Shown here: piece by piece, positions 29,180-37,478 of the stretch
Layout of the letters: every line of letters begins with the position of its first letter
Position numbering within the stretch: position 1 is the stretch's first letter
From: Saccharobesus litoralis
GTDB taxonomy: Bacteria; Pseudomonadota; Gammaproteobacteria; Enterobacterales; Alteromonadaceae
NCBI RefSeq assembly: GCF_003063625.1
Contig: NZ_CP026604.1
Location: 2,356,001 to 2,420,000, forward strand
Direction of reading: 5' to 3'
DNA length: 64,000 bases
Notes under the pieces: model-generated
What the model was told of the DNA's origin: nothing
Databases searched by the model: none
What the model saw: only the letters and a program-made list of their open reading frames with translations
Position numbers and translations under genes: made by a program

Positions 29180-32100
29180 ATGAATAATCAGGGCTGGATT
29201 CATTATTGGCGTAATTCTCTTGCCGATGCTGATAGCGCGAAAGGTGCATTAAAAAAGCAAGATCTAAAGAATTACGTGCGTGCTACAACCGGCGAGTTCA
29301 AAGAAGGTAAACTTAAACCAGATTCTACATTGCTAGAAGATCTGTTTCGCAATGAACCAGAAACCCTTACCGCTGTACAAATTCATCATCGACCGGTTAC
29401 TTATTATCTTCGGAAAGTTCATGGCAAAGATTACATCAGTAATATGCCTAGTGTACTGACACCAATTGTCTGCACTTTATGGGTCAATCGTGAAGGTTTA
29501 CTATTTCCCCACACCACGCCATTCATACCTCGTGATTTACTTGATCCTCAAGGAAATGACTCGTTTACTATCGCTAACGTCGATAAGCTCGATGAATTCC
29601 TGACATCAAATGAACTTCTAGCACAGCCTACTGAAAGTATTCCAGCCAAATTCGAACAAGAAGAACAGTATCAGATCCATCAAAAAGATTGGCACAACTA
29701 CTATGAACTTACCCAAAAACTATTTTCCGATTACTGCGATAGAAACCGAATCGAGCAGTTCTATGAAGACATTAAAAGTGGAAGCTTAGTCAACAAAATC
29801 AGCGATTTCTTGGGAGCTTCAAGACATATATTAAAATTGTACGATAACCTGAGTACCTCAAACACAACCTTACCTCTGATTGATAGTTACGCAACAAAAA
29901 CAGTAACCAACCATGATGAATGTATTGATGCCTCTCAGACAGTGAATTCGCGTTTGGGCCACTCAAATAGTCAATTTCCGCTAGCTAAAGCGCAATGTGA
30001 TGCCTTGGCCCATACCTTAGCCATGCAAGAAGGCGACATTCTTGCAGTAAATGGTCCTCCAGGCACAGGTAAAACAACGTTTGTACTATCTGTAGTCGCA
30101 TCACTGTGGGTTGAGTCTGCGCTAAAAGAGAGTCAGCCGCCGCTAATCATTGCGGCATCGACTAACAATCAAGCAGTCACCAACATCATTGATGCTTTTG
30201 GTAAAGACTTCGATGAAGGCGACGATGAACTATCAGGCCGATGGTTACCCGACATTTTTAGCTATGGTGGCTACCTACCATCGGCGTATGGAGCATTGGA
30301 AGCTGCCAAAAATTATCAAACTAATCATTTCTATGAAAAAGTCGAGCAGTTGGATTTTCTCGATCAAGCCCAAGCGCATTATTTGGATAGAGCAAAACAG
30401 GCTTTTCCACAACAAAATTTTGCTGATGTAACACAAGTTAAAGCGTATCTCCTCGCCGAATTACGCCAACATAAAAACCAGTTAGATCACATCCAAAACA
30501 ATTGGCATCATTACAACCGCCAACTGCATGACATCCATTCTCGGCTAGGGGATAATCCCCAACAAACATTGGCAGATCAACAACAAGCCGTATCTAATGC
30601 ACAAGCATTGAAAGATAACGCCAAAAAACACTTAATTGCTTGGCGAAGCTACCTCAGTAATGAATCTATATGGTTAACTCTGTTTAAGTGGTTGCCGCCA
30701 ATCAAGAATAAACTTGAACTCCAGCGCAGGAGTTTCATGTTAAACCTTATTGAGCACGATGAGGATCAAATTGAGAATCTATCATCGGATCAGTTTGAGA
30801 GCCTACTCAAGCAAGTATTTTCTAGTAAAAAAGAAGATTTTGATTATAAAAAAAACCGTTATCAATCTTGGTTAGAGCGGTATCAAGAGTTTGAGCAATC
30901 ACAACTGAATTGGCTTGATGCTATTCATGACTTTACTGAAGACTTTCCAGAGCAAACTATTCCACAACTGACCGAGATCGATTCGGTTTTAGATATCACG
31001 ACCCGTTTTCGAATGTTCCGCTTAGCTTTCCATTACTGGGAAGCTTGCTGGCTGCTCTGTTGCCGAAGTTTGGGCCAAGATCTGAATAAGCAGGCCCAGA
31101 AAACAGGTTTGAAAACGGTTCGTCCTCGCTGGCAACGCCGAATGATGCTAACTCCTTGCATTGTATCAACGTTCCATTCTCTGCCTTCTCATATGACTTA
31201 CCAGTCTCACGTTGGGAATAATGAATTTGAAACTGACTATCTACTCAATGAAATCGACCTGTTGATCGTTGATGAAGCAGGTCAAGTAGCTCCAGAAGTT
31301 GCCGCGGCCTCGTTCTCATTAGCCAAAAAAGCATTGGTGATTGGTGATATATACCAAATCCCGCCGATTAGAAATGTATGCTCATCAATTGACCGGGGTA
31401 ATTTAAAGCAGCATAAAATTATCAGTTCTGATGATGAGTACACAGTCATTCAAGAGGAAGGCCGAAGTGTAGTGACTGGCAGTGTTATGCATGTAGCACA
31501 ACAAGCAAGCCGCTTTCACTATATGCCGAAAGCTGAGCCTGGAATGTTTTTGCAAGAACATAGACGCTGCTACGATGAATTAATCTCATACTGCAATGAT
31601 CTTTGCTATCAAGGTATCCTGATCCCCATGCGAGGACAAGCGACCGAAGATAGCCTCTACTCTCCTTTCAGTCATTTGCACGTCGACGGTATCGCAGAGT
31701 CATTTAGTGGCAGTCGACGCAATAAGTTAGAAGCAGAAACTATCGCTGCATGGTTAAATGCCAATAAGGTTGAAATAGAAAATTACTACGGCGAGCCACT
31801 AGCCAAGTGTGTGGGTATCATTACTCCATTTTCAGCTCAAGTGAATCAGATCAAGGCCGCGTGTGGTGAGTTCGATATCAAAGTAGGCAAAGGGGAGGAG
31901 CAATTAACCGTCGGCACAGTTCACTCTCTTCAAGGTGCTGAACGCAAAATAATTATTTTTTCCCAGGTGTACACCAGACACAACGATGGCGGGTTTATCG
32001 ATATGGATCCGTCAATGCTCAACGTCGCTGTCTCTAGAGCCAAAGACGCATTCTTGGTGTTTGGTGATTTGGATATCATTGAAGCTGCATCATCATCTTC

Positions 32101-32695
32101 TCCACGGGGATTACTCGCCAAGTATCTTTTCACTGACGAACGAAATGAGCTTGAGTTTAGTATTGGTCAGCGCCCCGATTTATTACAAATATGCGGTCAT
32201 CCGAAACTGCTAACCAATGCCGAAGAGCACGATGCGTTTTTATCAAAACTGCTGAGTGAAGTACAACGAAAAATAGATATAGTCTCGCCTTGGTTACTGC
32301 TAGACAAACTGCAATCAACTGGGCAGTTAGAACTACTAAAAACAGCACTACATAAAGGTGTCCAGATAACCATACACACCGACAGACATTTCAATACCAC
32401 GGTCGCAAATCACGCAGACACCAATAAAGTAAAAGCGTTTCAACATTGCTGCGCGACCTTGGAACAGCTTGGTATCGTTATTAATGTGATAAATGGTGTT
32501 CATAGTAAAAGCGTTTTTGCTGATGATCGGTATATGGCCGTAGGGTCATTCAATTGGTTTAGTGCGAGTAGAAGCGGAAAATACGCCAATATCGAGACAT
32601 CTTTAATTTATGTCGGTGAGCTAGAGAAGGAGATCAAAACTCAACTAGACTTCTTAAATAGCCGAGGCAGCAGAAACCCGCTGCCCGTAACGTAA
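29180..32695 (+). CDS. mkoC: Superfamily 1 helicase fused to PLD-family nuclease, candidate Mokosh type II defence protein
   Basis: A 1171-residue cytoplasmic protein. After an N-terminal region of about 270 residues comes a COG1112/Upf1-like SF1 helicase: Walker A NGPPGTGKTT near residue 292, an inserted coiled coil (about 370-560), Walker B LLIVDEAGQVAPEVAAASF near 697, GDIYQIPPI, and motifs V-VI VGTVHSLQGAERK near 911 and LNVAVSRAKDAFLVFGD near 948. From about 1005 a single PLD/HKD domain follows (IDIVSPWLLLDKL; His1108, Lys1110, Asp1115 in HSKSVFADDRYMAVGSFNW). A COG1112-type helicase joined to a PLD nuclease in one gene is the described layout of Mokosh type II anti-phage systems. The symbol rests on that architecture only. 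It has its own promoter and lies in an accessory island. Confidence 0.78.
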   Translation: MNNQGWIHYWRNSLADADSAKGALKKQDLKNYVRATTGEFKEGKLKPDSTLLEDLFRNEPETLTAVQIHHRPVTYYLRKVHGKDYISNMPSVLTPIVCTLWVNREGLLFPHTTPFIPRDLLDPQGNDSFTIANVDKLDEFLTSNELLAQPTESIPAKFEQEEQYQIHQKDWHNYYELTQKLFSDYCDRNRIEQFYEDIKSGSLVNKISDFLGASRHILKLYDNLSTSNTTLPLIDSYATKTVTNHDECIDASQTVNSRLGHSNSQFPLAKAQCDALAHTLAMQEGDILAVNGPPGTGKTTFVLSVVASLWVESALKESQPPLIIAASTNNQAVTNIIDAFGKDFDEGDDELSGRWLPDIFSYGGYLPSAYGALEAAKNYQTNHFYEKVEQLDFLDQAQAHYLDRAKQAFPQQNFADVTQVKAYLLAELRQHKNQLDHIQNNWHHYNRQLHDIHSRLGDNPQQTLADQQQAVSNAQALKDNAKKHLIAWRSYLSNESIWLTLFKWLPPIKNKLELQRRSFMLNLIEHDEDQIENLSSDQFESLLKQVFSSKKEDFDYKKNRYQSWLERYQEFEQSQLNWLDAIHDFTEDFPEQTIPQLTEIDSVLDITTRFRMFRLAFHYWEACWLLCCRSLGQDLNKQAQKTGLKTVRPRWQRRMMLTPCIVSTFHSLPSHMTYQSHVGNNEFETDYLLNEIDLLIVDEAGQVAPEVAAASFSLAKKALVIGDIYQIPPIRNVCSSIDRGNLKQHKIISSDDEYTVIQEEGRSVVTGSVMHVAQQASRFHYMPKAEPGMFLQEHRRCYDELISYCNDLCYQGILIPMRGQATEDSLYSPFSHLHVDGIAESFSGSRRNKLEAETIAAWLNANKVEIENYYGEPLAKCVGIITPFSAQVNQIKAACGEFDIKVGKGEEQLTVGTVHSLQGAERKIIIFSQVYTRHNDGGFIDMDPSMLNVAVSRAKDAFLVFGDLDIIEAASSSSPRGLLAKYLFTDERNELEFSIGQRPDLLQICGHPKLLTNAEEHDAFLSKLLSEVQRKIDIVSPWLLLDKLQSTGQLELLKTALHKGVQITIHTDRHFNTTVANHADTNKVKAFQHCCATLEQLGIVINVINGVHSKSVFADDRYMAVGSFNWFSASRSGKYANIETSLIYVGELEKEIKTQLDFLNSRGSRNPLPVT

Positions 32696-32759
32696 ACACA
32701 AAGTATCACTCTTTTGTCCTGAAGTTACTCAAAATCCTTTTCAGCTTATCCTCAGACAG

Positions 32760-32795
32760 TTAATTGCTAATTAGTCTCTTCTAATTAGCAATTAA
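32760..32795. other. Long perfect AT-rich hairpin after the helicase-nuclease gene
   Basis: TTAATTGCTAATTAG and CTAATTAGCAATTAA are a perfect 15-bp inverted repeat around TCTCTT. It lies 65 bp after the stop. The stem has few GC pairs and no T-run, so it is a poor intrinsic terminator; it may be a protein-binding site or a mobile-element scar. Confidence 0.6.
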
Positions 32796-32885
32796 TAAGT
32801 AAGTGGCTGCCTCTGACATGAATTTTACTGGGAAATTTGGAACTTACCCGATTGAAGTAATCTGATTTTGGATATCTCAACAGAG

Positions 32886-33034
32886 CTTTTGTTTCCAACT
32901 TTGATTAATAGAAATTAGAGCGATTTTTGCTCACTCAAATGCTAGCGCTATTTTTGTTTCCGATTTTCCTCTAGCCGAGCCGTTTGTTACGAACCATAAC
33001 TCGGGGCTCATAGATGATTTTTGTATCCAACTTT
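32886..33034 (+). repeat. Three spaced T-rich direct repeats
   Basis: CTTTTGTTTCCAACTTT (32886-32902), TTTTTGTTTCCGATTTT (32951-32967) and TTTTTGTATCCAACTTT (33018-33034) recur at 65 and 67 bp. The intervening DNA is not obviously repeated. They lie in the 857-bp gene-free stretch 32696-33552, where I see no open frame of interest apart from these, the hairpin at 32760 and repeat copy D. Confidence 0.5.
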
Positions 33035-33400
33035 ATTCAACATCTACAAAGGTGGCCATTTAAAAATTAATTTAGATGGCCATTTATTCCTATTCATTGA
33101 ATTTCCCTTTCCAACATTATTCTAAATCCCCCCCTTGCCAATCGCAGTTTTTAGTTAAATTTCCGTCAATATGTTTAGTAAACGTAAACTTTAATGGTAA
33201 GTCGGGGCCAACTTTTGTTAACTTGGTTAGTTAATACTGATTAAATTCGTTGTCAGCTTAAGGCGACAAAATAATTTCTGTGTAAACAAAGATTTAACCA
33301 TAAGTTGTAATGCAGTTATGTAATTATTGTCTTATAGTTATATTGATAATCTAATGAACAATTTTTAACAGCATTAAATAGTGTAAGTATTGTTCAATAA

Positions 33401-33527
33401 TTAGTCAAAGTGTTCGGGTTTTAGGGGAAGCTGTCAAGATTCGAGTCCCCATGAGCATATGCTCTACTATGTGATTGGGGCGAGAAGCGCCGACAATGAA
33501 CCATAAAACCTGAGCGAGAAGACTATA
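33401..33527 (+). repeat. Dispersed palindromic repeat, copy D (127 bp)
   Basis: Starts TTAGTCAAAGTGTTCGGG and ends CCTGAGCGAGAAGACTATA. It keeps the central palindrome (CCCCATGAGCATATGCTC, with GATTGGGG on the other arm). Relative to the full copy it lacks the two left hairpins. It stands 25 bp before mnhE and points at it. Confidence 0.88.
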
Positions 33528-33552
33528 AAAACGATCAAGCGGACGGTGAACT

Positions 33553-34020
33553 ATGCATTTAATAAGGTGGGCATTACTCCTATGCGGCTTTTGGTTGCTG
33601 CTGTCAGGATTTATTCAGCCTTTATTGCTCAGTTTCGGCGTGATTTCAGTAGCGCTAGTTATAATTACTTTAAAAAGAATGGATGCGGCTGATAGTGAAC
33701 CTAAGCGCATTAGCATAGGTAGTCGGATTATTTTCTATTGTTTTTGGTTACTGGGGCAAATCGTCTTATCAGCTATTCAGGTGACTAAATTGATTTGGGG
33801 TGGTTCACACAGACTGTCACCAACCATAGCTAGGATCCCAATTAAACAGGTTACGCATAAAAATCGGGTGCTTTACGCTAATTCTATTACGTTGACACCG
33901 GGTACGTTAAGTGTTGACTTACAAGACAACGAAGTTGTAGTGCATGCTTTACAGCAGTCGTCTATTGATGAATTGCAGCAAGGCGATATGGAAAAAATGA
34001 TCACAGGTCGTAGGAGTTAA
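33553..34020 (+). CDS. mnhE: Mrp/Mnh-type cation:proton antiporter subunit E
   Basis: A 155-residue inner-membrane protein with two or three N-terminal helices and a cytoplasmic tail. The family signature NSITLTPGTLSVDL is perfect. First gene of the antiporter operon (E-F-G-B-C-D-D-x-D), whose whole complex exchanges sodium or another monovalent cation for protons. GGACGG precedes the ATG. Confidence 0.93.
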   Translation: MHLIRWALLLCGFWLLLSGFIQPLLLSFGVISVALVIITLKRMDAADSEPKRISIGSRIIFYCFWLLGQIVLSAIQVTKLIWGGSHRLSPTIARIPIKQVTHKNRVLYANSITLTPGTLSVDLQDNEVVVHALQQSSIDELQQGDMEKMITGRRS

Positions 34021-34025
34021 CTTCA

Positions 34026-34292
34026 GTGTTTGGGATTTTAGCAGCGGTATGCATTGCGATATTGGTGGTGATGGCATTGGCATTGGCGCGTTCATTTTAT
34101 GCGCCAACCGTTTACGATCGTATTTTGGGTGTGAATATGTTCGGTACTAAAACCGTATTATTCATCGCGACAGTAGGCTTTTTGATGGGCCGCCCAGATT
34201 TTCTCGATATCGCCATCGTTTATGCATTAATCAATTTTATTGGTATGGTTGCGGTATTAAGGTTTTTTGAATATACCGCCCCAACAGAATAA
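34026..34292 (+). CDS. mnhF: Antiporter subunit F
   Basis: 88 residues, three membrane helices, with the family block YAPTVYDRILGVNMFGTKTV and DIAIVYALINFIG. Starts with GTG at 34026, five bases after the mnhE stop; TAGGAG precedes it. Small membrane subunit of the Mrp-like complex. Confidence 0.9.
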   Translation: MFGILAAVCIAILVVMALALARSFYAPTVYDRILGVNMFGTKTVLFIATVGFLMGRPDFLDIAIVYALINFIGMVAVLRFFEYTAPTE

Positions 34293-34317
34293 TAATTTAT
34301 AAAAATAGTGATTTAAC

Positions 34318-34653
34318 ATGTCAATTTTAGATGTGATCAGCAGCGTTTTGCTTGTTAGCGGTGCCTTTTTTGGACTGAGCGGGGCAATCGGCCTGTTTAA
34401 ATTTCCAGATTTCTTTACGCGTGTGCATGCGGCCAGTGTGACGGATTCATTAGCAGCTATGTTGATGATTGGTGGTTTATTGCTGCAAACGTCGTTCGAC
34501 ATTAATACGGCAAAGTTACTGTTTATTTTGATTTTTTTAATGATGACCACGCCGACAGCCTCGCATGCCTTAGCCAAATCTGCCCGCCATGGAGGCCTAC
34601 TGAGCTTAGCTGAAAATAAAGAGCAACAAAGAGGTCAAGATAGTCATGGCTGA
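34318..34653 (+). CDS. mnhG: Antiporter subunit G
   Basis: 111 residues with three helices. Family block FKFPDFFTRVHAASVTDSLA and the membrane stretch LLFILIFLMMTTPTASHALA. Its end overlaps the next gene by 8 bp, indicating coupled translation. Confidence 0.92.
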   Translation: MSILDVISSVLLVSGAFFGLSGAIGLFKFPDFFTRVHAASVTDSLAAMLMIGGLLLQTSFDINTAKLLFILIFLMMTTPTASHALAKSARHGGLLSLAENKEQQRGQDSHG

Positions 34654-35626
34654 GTTTATAGATTTAGTCTTGCTAGCTATGCTGGCTCTGACTGCTTTGC
34701 GCGTTATATTTTTAAAAGACTTATTTGCTGTGGTTATGCTGTTTGGTATTTATAGCTTTTTGTCGGCATTAATTTTTGTCAGCCTAGATGCGGTTGATGT
34801 GGCATTTACCGAAGCGTCTGTGGGGGCTGGGATTTCAACTGTGTTAATGCTAGGTACCTTAGCGTTAACCGGCCGTACAGAAAAAGAAAATAAGCGCTCG
34901 TCTGTACTGCCTTTGCTAGTTGTTTGCGTTACTGGTGCGGCTTTAATTTATGGCACGCTAGACATGCCGCCGTTTGGACATCCAGACAACCCTGTCCATG
35001 AACATGTCGCGCCACGTTATATTGAAGAGTCACCGAAAGAAGTTGGCTTACCTAATATGGTGACTTCTGTGTTAGCTAGCTATCGTGGCTTTGATACGTT
35101 AGGCGAGACGGTAGTGGTTTTTTCGGCGGCTATTGGTGTATTGGCTTTGTTAGGCGTTAGACGACGTGAAGATAAAAACACGCCTGAATCAGGATTAAAA
35201 GCTCATTTAGTTTTGCGCTCGGTTGCCAAGTCAGTTATCCCTTTGGTTATTTTGTTTGCTCTTTATGTGCAGTTTCATGGTGATTTTGGCCCAGGTGGTG
35301 GTTTTCAGGCAGGGGTGATCGCCGCCGCGGCTTTTATTCTTTATGCCTTGGTTTTTGGTTTGCCTATGGCTTTCAAAGTGATAAAGCCCAAATTCTTACA
35401 AATGATGGCAGCAGCCGGTGTTCTACTATATGCCAGTGTGGGTTTATTCAGTATGGCAAAGGGGGGCTTATTTTTGGATTACAACCAATTGGCAGATGAT
35501 CCGATAGCAGGTCAGCACTATGGCATTATTATTATTGAATTGGGTGTCGGCATTACCGTATTTGCGGTTATGTTAAGTATATTTTATGCGTTTGGCAGTC
35601 AAGCTGAGAGGGTTAATAAACCGTGA
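34646..35626 (+). CDS. mnhB: Fused antiporter subunit: DUF4040/MbhD-MbhE part plus MnhB
   Basis: 326 residues, about nine helices. Residues 1-75 are a DUF4040 (MbhD-like) domain (LRVIFLKDLFAVVMLFGIYS, TEASVGAGISTVLMLGTLAL), residues 85-170 resemble MbhE with a periplasmic loop rich in Pro and His, and residues 185-326 are MnhB (FHGDFGPGGGFQAGVIAAAA). In classical Mrp systems the DUF4040 and MbhE pieces are at the C-terminus of subunit A; here they are joined to B and no ND5-type A subunit of full length exists. The stop overlaps the GTG of mnhC. Confidence 0.9.
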   Translation: MAEFIDLVLLAMLALTALRVIFLKDLFAVVMLFGIYSFLSALIFVSLDAVDVAFTEASVGAGISTVLMLGTLALTGRTEKENKRSSVLPLLVVCVTGAALIYGTLDMPPFGHPDNPVHEHVAPRYIEESPKEVGLPNMVTSVLASYRGFDTLGETVVVFSAAIGVLALLGVRRREDKNTPESGLKAHLVLRSVAKSVIPLVILFALYVQFHGDFGPGGGFQAGVIAAAAFILYALVFGLPMAFKVIKPKFLQMMAAAGVLLYASVGLFSMAKGGLFLDYNQLADDPIAGQHYGIIIIELGVGITVFAVMLSIFYAFGSQAERVNKP

Positions 35627-35979
35627 CTTTTATCCTCGAGTATTACAACTATTGGATCGTTGTATTTTTAATGATGGCTGGTTTTTATATTGTGATATCA
35701 GCTAATAATTTAGTTAAGAAAATAGTGGGTTTGAATATATTTCAGACCTCAGTTTTCATGCTTTATATTTCAATGGGCAAAGTGGGTGGTGGTACCGCGC
35801 CAATTGTGGTTGAAGGTGCGACTCAATACTCTAACCCCTTACCCCATGTTTTAATTCTTACCGCTATTGTTGTGGGCGTGGCGACCACGGCGGTAGGATT
35901 GTCGTTAATCGTGCGTATTAAACGCGCGTACGGCACAGTGGAAGAAAACGAATTTAAAAATGAGGATGACGCCATCTAA
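35623..35979 (+). CDS. mnhC: Antiporter subunit C (NuoK-like)
   Basis: 118 residues, three helices, homologous to NuoK of complex I. Family blocks SANNLVKKIVGLNIFQTSVF and PLPHVLILTAIVVGVATTAV. Starts with GTG at 35623, overlapping the preceding stop (GTGA). Confidence 0.93.
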   Translation: MTFILEYYNYWIVVFLMMAGFYIVISANNLVKKIVGLNIFQTSVFMLYISMGKVGGGTAPIVVEGATQYSNPLPHVLILTAIVVGVATTAVGLSLIVRIKRAYGTVEENEFKNEDDAI

Positions 35980-37478
35980 TGCTTGAACAACACTTGGCTG
36001 TACTTCCAATTATATTGCCATTAATTGCAGCCCCAATTACGTTAATTTTAGGCCGTTCATCACTCTCTTGGGGCTTTGCTACCTTTATGAGTGCTTGGGC
36101 GTGTTTGGCATCTTGGCAACTATTGATGTCGACTTTATCCAATGGTGTATTGAGTTATGCGGTTGGTGGTTGGCCTCCACCATGGGGCATTGAACTGAGA
36201 GTCGATAGTGCCAACGCTTTTGTACTATTGGCTGTTTCTGCAGTATCTACCTTGGTATTAATTTATGCCAAGAAGAGTATTCACAAAGAGATAGAATCAT
36301 CAAAGCATGTGCTGTATTACACCGCGCATTTACTGTGCTTGGCAGGTTTGTCTGGCATTTTGATGACAGGTGATGCCTTCAATTTGTTTGTATTCTTAGA
36401 AATTTCATCCTTAGCGACCTACACCTTGGTCAGCTTAGCTTCTGATCGACGGTGTTTAACAGCGGCTTTTCGTTACTTGGTTATGGGTACTATCGGCGCG
36501 ACATTTATATTGATTGGCGTTGGTATGCTTTATATGAAAACCGGCACCTTAAATATGTTGGACTTAGCTAATCGGATTGATATTTATGATAGCAGCCGAA
36601 CAATCAATACCGGCCTAGCCTTTATTATGGTTGGGGTCAGTATTAAGTTGGCGTTATTTCCATTACATATGTGGTTGCCTCCAGCTTATACGCATGCGCC
36701 TTCAGCCGTCACGGCATTTCTTGCTAGTACCGCGACTAAAGTTGCTGTGTATGTGATGATCCGTTTTATTTTCACCGTGTTTGGCGCAGAGCATGTTTTC
36801 CACGAGATGGGCATGGATCTCATTTTAATGGCGCTGGCGATTGTCGCTATATTTAAGTGCTCATATATGGCAACCGTGCAGAGCAACATAAAAGCACTAC
36901 TGGCCTATAGTAGCGTTGCGCAGATTGGCTATATGATCTTAGGGGTAAGTTTGGTTAGTGTTGGCGGTTTGATGTCCGGCTTGTTGCACATATTTAACCA
37001 CGCCTTGATGAAAGGGGCCTTGTTCATGGCGGTGGGTGCCGTTTTTTATCGTTTAGGTTCGGTGGATATCAAAGCCTTCAAAGGACTAGGGCGTAAAATG
37101 CCATGGACTATGGCGGCGTTTACTATTGCGGGTTTAAGTATAATTGGTGTGCCGTTAACCGTCGGTTTTGTCAGTAAATGGTATTTGGTTGGCGCTGCAT
37201 TGCAGCAAAACCATTGGTTGTTAGCTGGCTTGGTTTTAGCCGGTTCACTATTGGCCGTTGTGTACATAGGTCGAGTACTTGAGGCGGCTTATTTTCAATC
37301 AGCCCCTAAATCTGATGTTGAAATAAAAGAAGTGCCTTTGATGATGCTAATCCCTATGTGGCTATTGGTTGCGGCTAATGTCTATTTTGGTATTGATACC
37401 TCTTTGACCGTTGAAGCCGCAGACAAAGCAGCACAGTTACTGTTTGCTGGTTCAAATGGACTGGAGGGTACAAAATGA
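35979..37478 (+). CDS. mnhD: Antiporter subunit D, first copy (NuoN/M-like)
   Basis: 499 residues, about 14 helices, of the proton-conducting antiporter family shared with complex I. Conserved charged sites include the glutamate in FVFLEISSLATYTLVSL and lysine in GVSIKLALFPLHMWLPPAYT (exactly 20), then SNIKALLAYSSVAQIGYMILG, and HIFNHALMKGALFMAVG with the second lysine. Its ATG overlaps the mnhC stop and its stop overlaps the next ATG. Confidence 0.93.
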   Translation: MLEQHLAVLPIILPLIAAPITLILGRSSLSWGFATFMSAWACLASWQLLMSTLSNGVLSYAVGGWPPPWGIELRVDSANAFVLLAVSAVSTLVLIYAKKSIHKEIESSKHVLYYTAHLLCLAGLSGILMTGDAFNLFVFLEISSLATYTLVSLASDRRCLTAAFRYLVMGTIGATFILIGVGMLYMKTGTLNMLDLANRIDIYDSSRTINTGLAFIMVGVSIKLALFPLHMWLPPAYTHAPSAVTAFLASTATKVAVYVMIRFIFTVFGAEHVFHEMGMDLILMALAIVAIFKCSYMATVQSNIKALLAYSSVAQIGYMILGVSLVSVGGLMSGLLHIFNHALMKGALFMAVGAVFYRLGSVDIKAFKGLGRKMPWTMAAFTIAGLSIIGVPLTVGFVSKWYLVGAALQQNHWLLAGLVLAGSLLAVVYIGRVLEAAYFQSAPKSDVEIKEVPLMMLIPMWLLVAANVYFGIDTSLTVEAADKAAQLLFAGSNGLEGTK

